Shown in pieces: positions 33,986 through 41,476 of a DNA stretch of 50,171 nucleotides. Origin of the DNA: JAICND01 sp040905905 (GTDB taxonomy: Bacteria > Actinomycetota > Acidimicrobiia > Spongiisociales > ZC4RG35); assembly GCA_040905905.1 (NCBI GenBank), contig JBBDQN010000017.1, positions 1 through 50,171 of the forward strand. Reading direction: 5' to 3'. Position 1 is the first letter of the stretch. Every line of letters begins with the position of its first letter. The position numbers were made by a program, and so were the translations under genes. The notes beneath the pieces are model-generated. The model saw only the letters and a list, made by a program, of their open reading frames with translations. It was not told the DNA's origin and searched no databases.

Positions 33986-35136
33986 GTCTTTCCCAACATC
34001 TGGCTCCAGACCGTGGCCCATCGATCGTTAGGCCCGGCCAGAGCGGTCCTTACTCCCGCTCGGCGGAAATGGTTCAGCATTTCGGTCTCCTCGGCGTGAG
34101 CACTAAGGAAGACGCTGGAGCGGTGCTGGGAACCGAGCATCCGGTGTACCCCGAGCAGGTCGCTGTCGGGCAGACCTGAGACGAGAACCAATAAACCCCC
34201 GCGGCCGGTGTTGCGGAGACGGGTGGCCACCGTGCGCAAGTCGACCGCGGCAACCCGACGCACCAATGCCAGCGCCTCCATGGCCGCCGCGTAGTCGCCG
34301 ATCTCGATGAGCGGGCCTCCAGCCCACAAGTCGCCCGAGAAGCCGCCTTGTGCGAGGTGGCGGACCATCGACGCCGCCCCGGTGACCGCCTTCTCGAAGT
34401 GTTCGTCATCGGCATATGCCTTGGCTCTGGGGTCGAGGAACACCAACGCCCGCGATTGCCAGGGAGTCTCCATCTGCCGGATCATCAGCTCGTCGAGCCT
34501 GGCTGAGGTAGGCCAATGCACCCGGCGCAGATCGTCGCCGTCCCGATATGAACGCAGGGTGTAGAAGTCTTCACCGCCACGCTGGCTGTGTTCGGGACGG
34601 CTGGCCATATTGGCCGGATCCTTGCCCCGTACCTGGGGGTAGCCACTCAACTGCTCCACCGCGGGAAACACGATCAAGTGATCGATGGCGCCCGAGGTTG
34701 TTTCCCAACCGGCCAGACCCAGAGGGTCGCGGGATTCGAGACTGGCCGGACCCACCGTGTAGACACCACGGGGACGACACACGATCCGGTACGAGGCGTG
34801 GGCCCGCTCGCTACCGCCAAGCACCCCCAGGGCAAAGCGGGCGGTTCCCAGCCCGGTGATGCCATCGGTGATCGTAAGGTCGAACAGGGGGATCCGACGC
34901 AGGTTGGTGAGCCTCAATTCAACGGTGGCCCGATCGCCTTCGTGGACCTGGTGGGGGGCGAGGCGGCGTTCGACCTTCACCGCGGGGCGATTCCAAATGG
35001 TGATGAGTACCGCGGCGAGCACGCCTATTCCAAGTGCGGCCCCGATGGCGAGAAGCTCGATCTCGCCCAGAGCCAGCCAGGAGACCGCCAGGGCTATGGC
35101 ACCGCCCAGCACGGATCCACCGCGGGTGGTGAGCAT
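33961..35136 (-). CDS. DUF58 protein, MoxR partner
   Basis: A 391-residue protein with two N-terminal membrane helices (about residues 9-47), a beta-rich stretch (VKVERRLAPHQVHEGDRATV), the DUF58 signature (GEDFYTLRSYRDGDDLRRVHW), and a C-terminal vWA-like fold (ALVFLDPRAKA ... LLVLVSGLPDSDLL). DUF58 proteins work with MoxR ATPases and often a transglutaminase-like protein, as here. The ATG at 35136 overlaps the MoxR stop by one base (TGATG). Confidence 0.9.
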   Translation of the reverse strand: MLTTRGGSVLGGAIALAVSWLALGEIELLAIGAALGIGVLAAVLITIWNRPAVKVERRLAPHQVHEGDRATVELRLTNLRRIPLFDLTITDGITGLGTARFALGVLGGSERAHASYRIVCRPRGVYTVGPASLESRDPLGLAGWETTSGAIDHLIVFPAVEQLSGYPQVRGKDPANMASRPEHSQRGGEDFYTLRSYRDGDDLRRVHWPTSARLDELMIRQMETPWQSRALVFLDPRAKAYADDEHFEKAVTGAASMVRHLAQGGFSGDLWAGGPLIEIGDYAAAMEALALVRRVAAVDLRTVATRLRNTGRGGLLVLVSGLPDSDLLGVHRMLGSQHRSSVFLSAHAEETEMLNHFRRAGVRTALAGPNDRWATVWSQMLGKTWTSVSAG

Positions 35137-36110
35137 CAACGATCGGTGCGGGAGATCGGCACCCGGAGCCCGGATAGGACCGCATCGATCACGTCGGCTG
35201 CCCGGACCCCTCGCATCTGTGCCTCGGGTCGAAAGGCCAGGCGATGTTCGAGCACCGGCGCGGCCAGTGCCTTGATGTCGTCGGGAGTCACGTACTCGCG
35301 GCCCTCGGAAGCGGCCTTGGCCCGGGAGGCACGTAACAAGTACAAAGAAGACCGGGGACTGGCGCCGAGCATCACCTCTCCGTGCCGACGGGTGCCATCC
35401 ACCACCTCAACCACGTACGCACGCACCGATGACGCAACGTGGACATGGCGGGCGACATCGATGAGCTCCAGCAACTCTGCAGCCGATATCACCTGGGTCA
35501 AGTCGACGAAGCTCGACCGCAGCCCGTGGGTGTCGAGCATCTCTAGCTCCTTGTCCCGACTTGGGTATCCAATGGCGACCCTCATCATGAAACGGTCGAG
35601 CTGGGCCTCTGGTAGCGGATAGGTGCCTTCGTGTTCGATGGGATTCTGAGTGGCAACGACCATGAATGGGGGCGGCAACTTGCGGGTGACACCGTCGACG
35701 GTCACCTGTCGCTCCTCCATTGCCTCCAGCAGGGCAGACTGTGTCTTGGGACTGGCCCGGTTGATTTCGTCACCGACGACGATATTGGCGAAGATGGCGC
35801 CGGGTTTGAACACGAATTCGGTTTGATTGCGGTCCCAGATCGAGACCCCGGTGATATCGGAGGGGAGCAGGTCAGGCGTGAACTGGATCCGGTTGAACTC
35901 ACAACCGATGCTGCGTGCGAGGGACTTGGCGAGGAGGGTCTTGCCGACGCCCGGCACGTCTTCGATCAGCACATGACCTTCGGCCACCAGGCAAACAAGG
36001 ACCTGTTCGATTGATTCCCTCTTGCCCTGGATGACCCTCTCGATGTTGGAAACCACGTGGTCAAAACAGCCCGCGAACCATCTGACGTCGGCCGGCACGG
36101 GTTGGGTCAT
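35136..36110 (-). CDS. MoxR-family AAA+ ATPase
   Basis: A 324-residue AAA+ ATPase thought to act as a chaperone for the maturation of protein complexes. Walker A is EDVPGVGKTLLAKS (about residues 50-63), Walker B is VVGDEINRASP (near 112-122), sensor 1 is VVATQNPIEHEGTYPLPEAQ, and the C-terminal lid domain follows. I chose ATG at 36110 (MTQPVPADVRW); the open frame continues 46 codons upstream but that part is not family-like. The AAGGAAGAAAGAGAG stretch upstream can serve as ribosome site. It heads the moxR-DUF58-transglutaminase unit. Confidence 0.92.
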   Translation of the reverse strand: MTQPVPADVRWFAGCFDHVVSNIERVIQGKRESIEQVLVCLVAEGHVLIEDVPGVGKTLLAKSLARSIGCEFNRIQFTPDLLPSDITGVSIWDRNQTEFVFKPGAIFANIVVGDEINRASPKTQSALLEAMEERQVTVDGVTRKLPPPFMVVATQNPIEHEGTYPLPEAQLDRFMMRVAIGYPSRDKELEMLDTHGLRSSFVDLTQVISAAELLELIDVARHVHVASSVRAYVVEVVDGTRRHGEVMLGASPRSSLYLLRASRAKAASEGREYVTPDDIKALAAPVLEHRLAFRPEAQMRGVRAADVIDAVLSGLRVPISRTDR

Positions 36111-36297
36111 CGAGAGTCGCTCTCTTTCTTCCTTAAATCTCGCTCTAGCGCGTCGGTTCTGGCTGAGTATCCTGAACGTTATTCCGGGGTGGATGCAAAG
36201 GAGGCATCGGTGGTTTTGGTCAAAGCCGTCCTGCACTCGCCCGCCCACTGGGTCGAGGGCTTGCGAGCGGCGTGGGCGTTACGGACTTTGACCTGGT

Positions 36298-36327
36298 GGA
36301 CTCACATTCCCTACCTTCCCATTCCCG
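36298..36327 (+). promoter_or_regulatory. candidate promoter of the 218-residue gene
   Basis: TTGACC at 36298-36303 and TACCTT at 36322-36327 are separated by 18 bases; an AGGA lies ten bases before the ATG at 36344. The rest of the 233-base divergent region (36111-36343) holds nothing else I can name; a GATACT on the minus strand near 36166-36171 may serve moxR. Confidence 0.45.
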
Positions 36328-36343
36328 ATAGGACGTACCTGCG

Positions 36344-37000
36344 ATGGAGATCGTTGACCGCATACGGCGACTATTCGGCGCCGACGCCGACCGCCGATCT
36401 TTGGTCGTATCTAACCTGGAGAACCGCCTTCCGTCGATCGCGAAAGAGGACCATACGATGAGCATGGGCGGATTGCGCCAGCGGCTCGAGAACCTGGAGG
36501 GTGTTGCTTCGATTCACCTCGAGCTCGCCGAGACAGGTTTGTCAGGGATTCGGGTGGCTTTGGAAGAAGGCGCCGACGAGACCGCTGTCCTTGAAAGGAT
36601 TCGTTCGTTGCTCGTCACGTACGGGTTGCGGACTCCCACTCCGGTTTCTGCTTCGGCTCGAGACAATCATCAGGTCGATCTCACTGGGGACATTTCGGTC
36701 AGGATCCTCCCGGAGGGCGAGGGGATGAGGATCGAGGTCTCGTCGGAGGGTGAAACCGTGATCAAGCTGGTTGAGGCCACACCGTTCGCAGCGGCCCAGG
36801 CAGTGGCCGAAGGGAGAAGCCGCCTTAAGGGAAAACCCGTTCCCAAGGTGTTGTGGATCGGGCTCGATGCGATTGGAGACTTTCGAATCCTCACGGTGCT
36901 GGTAAAAGGTGACGGTGATCCTCCCACAGTGGGATCGGCAGTGGTCGGCGCCGGTTGGGCGGAGGCCCTAGACCTGGCAGTCGCCCGGGCTCTCGACTGA
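36344..37000 (+). CDS. conserved-looking protein of unknown function
   Basis: A 218-residue soluble protein without signal peptide or membrane helix. After a basic N-terminus (MEIVDRIRRLFGADADRR) there seem to be two alpha/beta segments: about 43-92 (GVASIHLELAETGLSGIRVA ... SLLVTYGLRTP) and 112-218 (LTGDISVRILPEGEGMRIEV ... VGAGWAEALDLAVARALD). No cofactor motif or catalytic pattern is visible and I cannot place the family. A second possible start is the ATG near 36458. It lies between moxR and the HNH/mraZ genes and has its own likely promoter. Confidence 0.7.
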   Translation: MEIVDRIRRLFGADADRRSLVVSNLENRLPSIAKEDHTMSMGGLRQRLENLEGVASIHLELAETGLSGIRVALEEGADETAVLERIRSLLVTYGLRTPTPVSASARDNHQVDLTGDISVRILPEGEGMRIEVSSEGETVIKLVEATPFAAAQAVAEGRSRLKGKPVPKVLWIGLDAIGDFRILTVLVKGDGDPPTVGSAVVGAGWAEALDLAVARALD

Positions 37001-37070
37001 CTTCCGGGCGCGATTTTGCTCTGGCGGGGCCGACAGACGCGATAGGCTCCTGGCTGGAGTATCACGAAAA

Positions 37071-37568
37071 ATGGGTAGGGCCCTGATCCTCAACGCCTCT
37101 TTTGAACCGCTCTCGGTGGTGGCGAGCCGCCGGGCGGTGGTCTTGGTGGCGCGGGGGAGAGCCACCGTGGTCGAGCATTATTCCGAGATATGGCACTCAG
37201 CCACGAGAGCCTTCCCGGTCCCCTCGGTTGTAAAGCTCAATACCTACATAAGGGTCCCCTTCGAGCGGACGATCCCTGTCAGCAGACGAGCGGTGTTCGG
37301 CCGCGATGGACATCGGTGTCAGTACTGCGGCGGACCGGCCGAGAACATAGACCATGTAACGCCCCGCTCCCGGGGTGGACTCCATACCTGGGAAAACGTC
37401 GTTGCCTGCTGCCGCCGCTGCAACGTCCACAAAGGTGATCGGCTCCCCAACGAGGTGGGGCTCAACCTCAATCGTCGTCCCGCTCCGCCCAACCGTTATG
37501 GGTGGATCTACGCCAGTGCCGGCTACGTTCTCGAACCGGCCTGGCAGCCCTATCTCCTGACCGCCTGA
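37071..37568 (+). CDS. HNH endonuclease-domain protein
   Basis: A 165-residue protein with a C-terminal HNH/zinc-ribbon nuclease fold: Cys83 and Cys86 (CQYCGG), the D-H pair Asp94/His95 (NIDHVTPRSRGG), Asn109 (WENVV), Cys114 and Cys117 (ACCRRC), and His120. The N-terminal ~70 residues (LILNASFEPLSVVASRRAVV) are the conserved leader of this housekeeping HNH group, common in actinobacteria and cyanobacteria. No restriction or phage genes are nearby, so a defence or homing role is not suggested. Confidence 0.88.
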   Translation: MGRALILNASFEPLSVVASRRAVVLVARGRATVVEHYSEIWHSATRAFPVPSVVKLNTYIRVPFERTIPVSRRAVFGRDGHRCQYCGGPAENIDHVTPRSRGGLHTWENVVACCRRCNVHKGDRLPNEVGLNLNRRPAPPNRYGWIYASAGYVLEPAWQPYLLTA

Positions 37569-37615
37569 CCGGCGGTTCCCCTCCGGCAGTCCGAGTGGGT
37601 CTGCGTGAGTATCCG

Positions 37616-37658
37616 GTGGGGGAAAGTGTTGACAAGTGGGGGAAAGTGGGGCATAGTG
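37616..37658 (+). promoter_or_regulatory. MraZ operator: direct repeats with 10-bp period
   Basis: Four consecutive 10-base units begin with GTG: GTGGGGGAAA, GTGTTGACAA, GTGGGGGAAA, GTGGGGCATA, followed by a further GTG. Units 1 and 3 are identical. MraZ proteins are known to bind several TGGG- or AAAGTG-type direct repeats upstream of their own gene. The repeats cover the -35, spacer and -10 of the promoter, so binding should block transcription. Confidence 0.85.
37629..37657 (+). promoter_or_regulatory. mraZ (dcw cluster) promoter
   Basis: A perfect -35 TTGACA (37629-37634), 17-base spacer and -10 CATAGT (37652-37657). Start expected near 37664. It lies within the MraZ repeats and is the only strong promoter seen for the division cluster. 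Confidence 0.75.
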
Positions 37659-37701
37659 TCGTTCACGGAGGACAACATTCGGTCATGAGGGAACTAACGA
37701 C

Positions 37702-38148
37702 GTGTTTGTTGGAAAAATGTTCAGGAGCATCGACGAGAAGGGTCGTCTGGTGCTGCCGTCGAACTTCCGGAGGGAATTCGAGTTGGCCGATGATCGCAAG
37801 GTCATCATCGCTCCTTCCGAGGATAAGTGCTTGATCGTGTTGCGACCCGTCGACTTTCGGGCGATGGCCGAGGAGAAGAGAGTCGACATGGACACTATGT
37901 CGGGCCGCGACAAGTTCCGGTTCTTTGTCTCCAATGCCGGTGAGGTCGAATTGGATAAAGCCGGCCGGATCGTCCTCGGCGAAGACTTCCGTCGCTTCGC
38001 CGGAATCGAAATTGGAACCGAAGCAACCGTGGCCGGAATGCTCACCCATGTGGAGATCTGGAACAAAGAGCGCTTCTTGAGGAGGGACGCCGGGGCCGAT
38101 GCCCGGTTCGTTTTCGCCGAAGCCATGGAGGAGGTGACTCCCGCCTGA
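37702..38148 (+). CDS. mraZ: transcriptional regulator MraZ
   Basis: DNA-binding autorepressor of the division and cell-wall cluster, 148 residues. It has the two AbrB-like half domains: MFVGKMFRSIDEKGRLVLPS at the N-terminus and GEVELDKAGRIVLGEDFRRF in the middle, each with the DxKGR/DxxGR loop. The GTG at 37702 matches the family N-terminus and has an AGGGA nine bases upstream. An out-of-frame ATG lies at 37683 with a stronger GGAGGA site. Target repeats are seen at 37616-37658. Confidence 0.95.
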   Translation: MFVGKMFRSIDEKGRLVLPSNFRREFELADDRKVIIAPSEDKCLIVLRPVDFRAMAEEKRVDMDTMSGRDKFRFFVSNAGEVELDKAGRIVLGEDFRRFAGIEIGTEATVAGMLTHVEIWNKERFLRRDAGADARFVFAEAMEEVTPA

Positions 38149-38161
38149 GTTCTGGTTCATC

Positions 38162-38238
38162 GCCAGCCCCCCGGATACCAATGGGAAGGCCCCTGACTCC
38201 GCCCGCTTCCTTTTGGTGCCAGCGCCCGGGGGGCTGGC
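38162..38238 (+). ncRNA. long structured hairpin in the mraZ-rsmH interval (candidate mraW-type RNA element)
   Basis: A perfect 13-bp inverted repeat, GCCAGCCCCCCGG (38162-38174) and CCGGGGGGCTGGC (38226-38238), encloses two more helices: ACCAA (38177-38181) with TTGGT (38213-38217), and GGAAG (38184-38188) with CTTCC (38206-38210), leaving a 17-base top loop. The right arm ends one base before the rsmH ATG and contains the only purine-rich ribosome site, so folding would hide it. A published actinobacterial 'mraW RNA motif' sits in the same place; whether this belongs to it needs a covariance-model search. There is no T-run, so it is not a terminator. Confidence 0.7.
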
Positions 38239-38239
38239 C

Positions 38240-39163
38240 ATGACCCAGGACCGGGAGTACCACCGGCCGGTTATGGCCGGTCAGGTGGTGGCGCTTCTCG
38301 GGTCCGTCCCTCCGGGGGTGGTGGTGGACGCCACTTTCGGCGGGGGTGGTCATGCCGAGGAGTTATTGAGGGTGCTCGGGCCACGACATCGGGTGCTTGG
38401 CATCGACCGGGACCCGACGGCGGTGGAACGAGTTGAAGGACGAGGAGGACGGTTGCAGGTGATACACGGCAACTTTGCCGATCTGGCGGAGTTGCTCGAC
38501 AGTGAGGGCGTCCAGGCACCCGTTGGGGTGTTGTTCGACTTCGGCCTCTCCAGCCACCAGCTCGACCAGCCTGCCCGGGGTTTTTCCTTTCGCCACCGCG
38601 GACCGCTCGACATGAGGATGGACCCGGGGAGCGAGATCACCGCCCATACTCTGGTCAACGAGTATTCGGTGGCTGACCTGGCCACCCTGATCCGCCGATT
38701 CGGAGAAGAGCCCTCCGCCGATCGGATTGCCGGAGCGATCGTCAGATCCCGGCCGATCGAGGACACGGTTCAGCTAGCCGAGGTTATCGCCGGGGCCGTA
38801 CGGGGACCCCGACGCCGGGGTCACCCTGCCCGCCGCACATTTCAGGCTCTGCGAATGGCGGTCAACGACGAATTGGCCGCGATCGACACCGGGCTCGATC
38901 AAGCTCTCGAGCACCTGGCTGTTGATGGCAGGTGTGTTGCCATCTCCTATCACTCCCTCGAAGACCGCCTGGTCAAACAAAGGATGGCAGGAGCCACGGC
39001 AGGGTGTATCTGCCCTCCCGATCTCCCCGTCTGTGGGTGTGGTGTTTCTCCCAAATTTCGCCTGCTCACCAGGGGGGCCCACAAACCCGATGCGGCCGAA
39101 GTGGCCTCTAATCCCCGCGCCCGGTCGGCCCGGTTGCGGGCAGTGGCCCGCGTGGCGGCATGA
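38240..39163 (+). CDS. rsmH: 16S rRNA (cytosine1402-N4)-methyltransferase
   Basis: The MraW/RsmH S-adenosylmethionine-dependent methyltransferase, 307 residues. Motifs: YHRPVMAGQVVALL, the SAM loop VVDATFGGGGHAEELL, FDFGLSSHQLD, and the C-terminal ISYHSLEDRLVK. Start is ATG at 38240 (MTQDREYHRPVM), directly after the right arm of the hairpin above. Its stop overlaps ftsL as ATGA. Confidence 0.95.
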   Translation: MTQDREYHRPVMAGQVVALLGSVPPGVVVDATFGGGGHAEELLRVLGPRHRVLGIDRDPTAVERVEGRGGRLQVIHGNFADLAELLDSEGVQAPVGVLFDFGLSSHQLDQPARGFSFRHRGPLDMRMDPGSEITAHTLVNEYSVADLATLIRRFGEEPSADRIAGAIVRSRPIEDTVQLAEVIAGAVRGPRRRGHPARRTFQALRMAVNDELAAIDTGLDQALEHLAVDGRCVAISYHSLEDRLVKQRMAGATAGCICPPDLPVCGCGVSPKFRLLTRGAHKPDAAEVASNPRARSARLRAVARVAA

Positions 39164-39651
39164 CCGCCCAGCCACTTCGCCACCCGCGGTCGGGCCCCGG
39201 CCTTCGGGTGCTGGCAGGAAAGAAGGTAACCAGGCCGGCGCTCGGTCCCTGGGTTGTTTTCTCCATGGTTGCGATCGTTGCCTTCTTGGGCATGGTGGCC
39301 ACGCGTATTTCCCTCGACCGATCGTCCATCGAGCTGGCCGGCATCGAACGCGACATCGCCGATGCACATACCAACAATCAGCAGTTGCGATGGGAAATCG
39401 GTCGGATGGTGAGTCCCTCCCGGATCGCCCCGCTGGCAAGGGAGATGGGGATGATCTACCCGGATCACAGTGAACGGCTTCTGGTATCCGGGGTGATCCC
39501 GGAGGACTTCTCGGACCGCCGCTGGGCAGAGTCGGATCGGCTGGAAGTGACGGCCAACGATCCAGCTCGGGTGGTTGCGACCGGGATCATCCAGCCGCCA
39601 GCTGCTGCCCTTTTTGACACTGGGGACCTCTCCGGAGGAGACGCGCCATGA
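39160..39651 (+). CDS. ftsL: FtsL-like cell-division protein
   Basis: A 163-residue bitopic membrane protein in the usual ftsL position. A basic N-terminus precedes one helix (about residues 29-50, PWVVFSMVAIVAFLGMVATR). A coiled-coil-like segment follows (IELAGIERDIADAHTNNQQL), ending in the septum-initiator-like RIAPLAREMGM. It would bridge FtsQ and the FtsW-FtsI synthase. Its stop overlaps a small frame's ATG (39648), not that of ftsI. Confidence 0.82.
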   Translation: MTAQPLRHPRSGPGLRVLAGKKVTRPALGPWVVFSMVAIVAFLGMVATRISLDRSSIELAGIERDIADAHTNNQQLRWEIGRMVSPSRIAPLAREMGMIYPDHSERLLVSGVIPEDFSDRRWAESDRLEVTANDPARVVATGIIQPPAAALFDTGDLSGGDAP

Positions 39652-39731
39652 CCATCGGCTACCGCGCCCGGGCCGGATGGGACCGGGCGGCTACCGCCCT
39701 CGGTACCTCAGGGTCCCGGCGTCGGAGCTGA
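39648..39731 (+). CDS. 27-codon reading frame between ftsL and ftsI
   Basis: ATG at 39648 overlaps the ftsL stop as ATGA and has a strong GGAGGAG seven bases upstream. The frame runs 27 codons (MTIGYRARAGWDRAATALGT..., ending SRRRS) to TGA at 39729-39731, two bases before the ftsI ATG. Third positions are about 80% G/C, as in nearby genes. It may be a real small protein, a coupling device that delivers ribosomes to ftsI, or the true N-terminus of FtsI split by a one-base assembly error. Confidence 0.5.
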   Translation: MTIGYRARAGWDRAATALGTSGSRRRS

Positions 39732-39733
39732 GC

Positions 39734-41476
39734 ATGGCGGCCCGCAAGGCGGGTCGACGAGTGGGGGCAGCTCATCTTCGACTCGGAGCACTCGGAGTTG
39801 GACTCGCTCTCGCATGGCTGGGGATGGCCGTCAGGCTCTACCACGTCCAAGTGATACAGGCCCCCGAACTGGCCGAACAGGGGGTGGAACAGCGTCAAAT
39901 CGATCGTGATCTGGTAGCTCAACGAGGCAATATCTTCGATCGCAACGGCGACCTTCTGGCCATCACAGTCGAGGCGGCCAGCCTCTTTGTCAATCCTCAG
40001 GAGTTGACCGAGCCAGTTTTCGTCGCCCAACAAATGGGTGGCCTGCTGGGTCGCGACCCCGACGCTCTTCTCGACCAATTCAGCTCGGACCGCCAGTTCG
40101 TATATCTGAAGCGACAGGTCGAACCCGAGGTGGCTGAAGAGATCCTGGCGTTCGACCTGTCAGGCGTCTACTCCCATCCCGAACCCAAGCGCGTCTACCC
40201 GACCGGGACTGTGTCGTCACACGTGGTTGGTTTCGTCAATGTCGATGGGGTGGGAGCAGAGGGCATCGAGTTCGAGTTCGACGATCTGCTGAAGGGGGAG
40301 CCGGGGCAGGTCGTTTTCGAACAGGCGCCCAATGGAGTCCCCATCCCCTGGGCTCCGTCCCACAGTGTGCCGGCGGTGCCGGGCGCCGATCTGATCACCA
40401 CGATTGATGGACCAATCCAGTACTCGGCCGAAGATGCCTGCCGGGAGACTCTGGTGGTTACCGGGGGAGCTTCCTGTTGGATTGTTGTCATGGAGGTTGA
40501 GACCGGGGAGATCCTGGCGATTGCGGGAGCACCAGCCTTTGACCCGGCCATTCGCCAGGGCACCGACGGGAACCCATTCTCCAATTTTGCCGTGCGGGGG
40601 ATGTACGAACCGGGTTCCACCCAGAAGTTGATCACTTTTGCGGCGGCCCTCGAGGAGGGAGTGGTCAAACCTGACACATTGATCAGGGGAGTGGACGACA
40701 TCATCGAACTCCGTCCCCAGGCCTGCACCCGGGCGGACGACGAGATCTTTGGCTGTTACGAAGACTTCGACACGCACGAAACCCAGGACATGACCGCCAG
40801 TGACGTCTTTCGGCGGTCCTCCAACGTCGGCACGATCATGGTTGCCCAACTGATGCCACCTGATCTTTTAGGTCGTTACCTGGATGCGTTCGCCTTTGGC
40901 CACCCAACCGGTCTCGACTACCCGGGGGAGGCTTCTGGTCTGATCAACCTTGACCCTTCCTGTGAGGTGTGCCCGTTGTCGGCGGCGATTGGTTACGGCG
41001 TGGCGGTCACCTCGGTGCAAATGGCCTCCGCCTACGCAGCCATCGGCAACGATGGCGTGTGGGTGCAACCCCACATCGTGATTTCCGCCCACGGCCTCGG
41101 GGGCGACACCCGGGTCTTTGCCCCCGACAGTCATCGGGTCGTCAGCCCTGAGACTGCCGCCACGATGAGGCTTCTGCTCAGTGAGGTAGTCGAGGCCGGG
41201 ACCGGAATCTCTGCCCAAATCCCCGGCTATCAGGTCGGAGGAAAGACCGGGACCGCCAACAAGCTCGGAGACGATGGCCGCTATACAGAAATCACCATGG
41301 CCAGCTTTGTAGGCATGGCTCCCATCGACGATCCCAAAGTGGTGGTGGCCGTGGTCGTCGACAGCCCCGCCTTCGAGTTCCAGACCGGTGGTTTGGCGGC
41401 CGCACCGGCTTTTGCCAAGGTGATGGAGCAAGCGCTGCACCGGCTGGGAGTGACTCCCGATGTCAGCTCCGGGTAG
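39734..41476 (+). CDS. ftsI: septal peptidoglycan transpeptidase (class B PBP)
   Basis: The division-specific D,D-transpeptidase, 580 residues. A basic N-terminus and one membrane helix (about 17-36) lead to the PBP dimerisation domain (AQRGNIFDRNGDLLAIT) and the transpeptidase domain with SxxK (Ser295-Lys298 in EPGSTQKLI), SxN (362-364, SSN) and KTG (504-506, GGKTGTA). Six cysteines lie outside the membrane and appear in pairs (236/248, 331/341, 410/413), suggesting disulfides. I chose the ATG at 39734, since GGAG lies six bases upstream; an ATG at 39679 is the alternative. It overlaps murE by 17 bases. Confidence 0.95.
   Translation: MAARKAGRRVGAAHLRLGALGVGLALAWLGMAVRLYHVQVIQAPELAEQGVEQRQIDRDLVAQRGNIFDRNGDLLAITVEAASLFVNPQELTEPVFVAQQMGGLLGRDPDALLDQFSSDRQFVYLKRQVEPEVAEEILAFDLSGVYSHPEPKRVYPTGTVSSHVVGFVNVDGVGAEGIEFEFDDLLKGEPGQVVFEQAPNGVPIPWAPSHSVPAVPGADLITTIDGPIQYSAEDACRETLVVTGGASCWIVVMEVETGEILAIAGAPAFDPAIRQGTDGNPFSNFAVRGMYEPGSTQKLITFAAALEEGVVKPDTLIRGVDDIIELRPQACTRADDEIFGCYEDFDTHETQDMTASDVFRRSSNVGTIMVAQLMPPDLLGRYLDAFAFGHPTGLDYPGEASGLINLDPSCEVCPLSAAIGYGVAVTSVQMASAYAAIGNDGVWVQPHIVISAHGLGGDTRVFAPDSHRVVSPETAATMRLLLSEVVEAGTGISAQIPGYQVGGKTGTANKLGDDGRYTEITMASFVGMAPIDDPKVVVAVVVDSPAFEFQTGGLAAAPAFAKVMEQALHRLGVTPDVSSG

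Noticed and set aside
37071..37568. HNH gene as part of a defence island or homing element
   Set aside because: No methyltransferase, helicase, intron or phage gene is adjacent, and the N-terminal leader fits the common housekeeping HNH group.
38162..38238. Inverted repeat after mraZ as a transcription terminator
   Set aside because: There is no T-run after it, the loop is long and structured, and the next dcw gene starts one base later.
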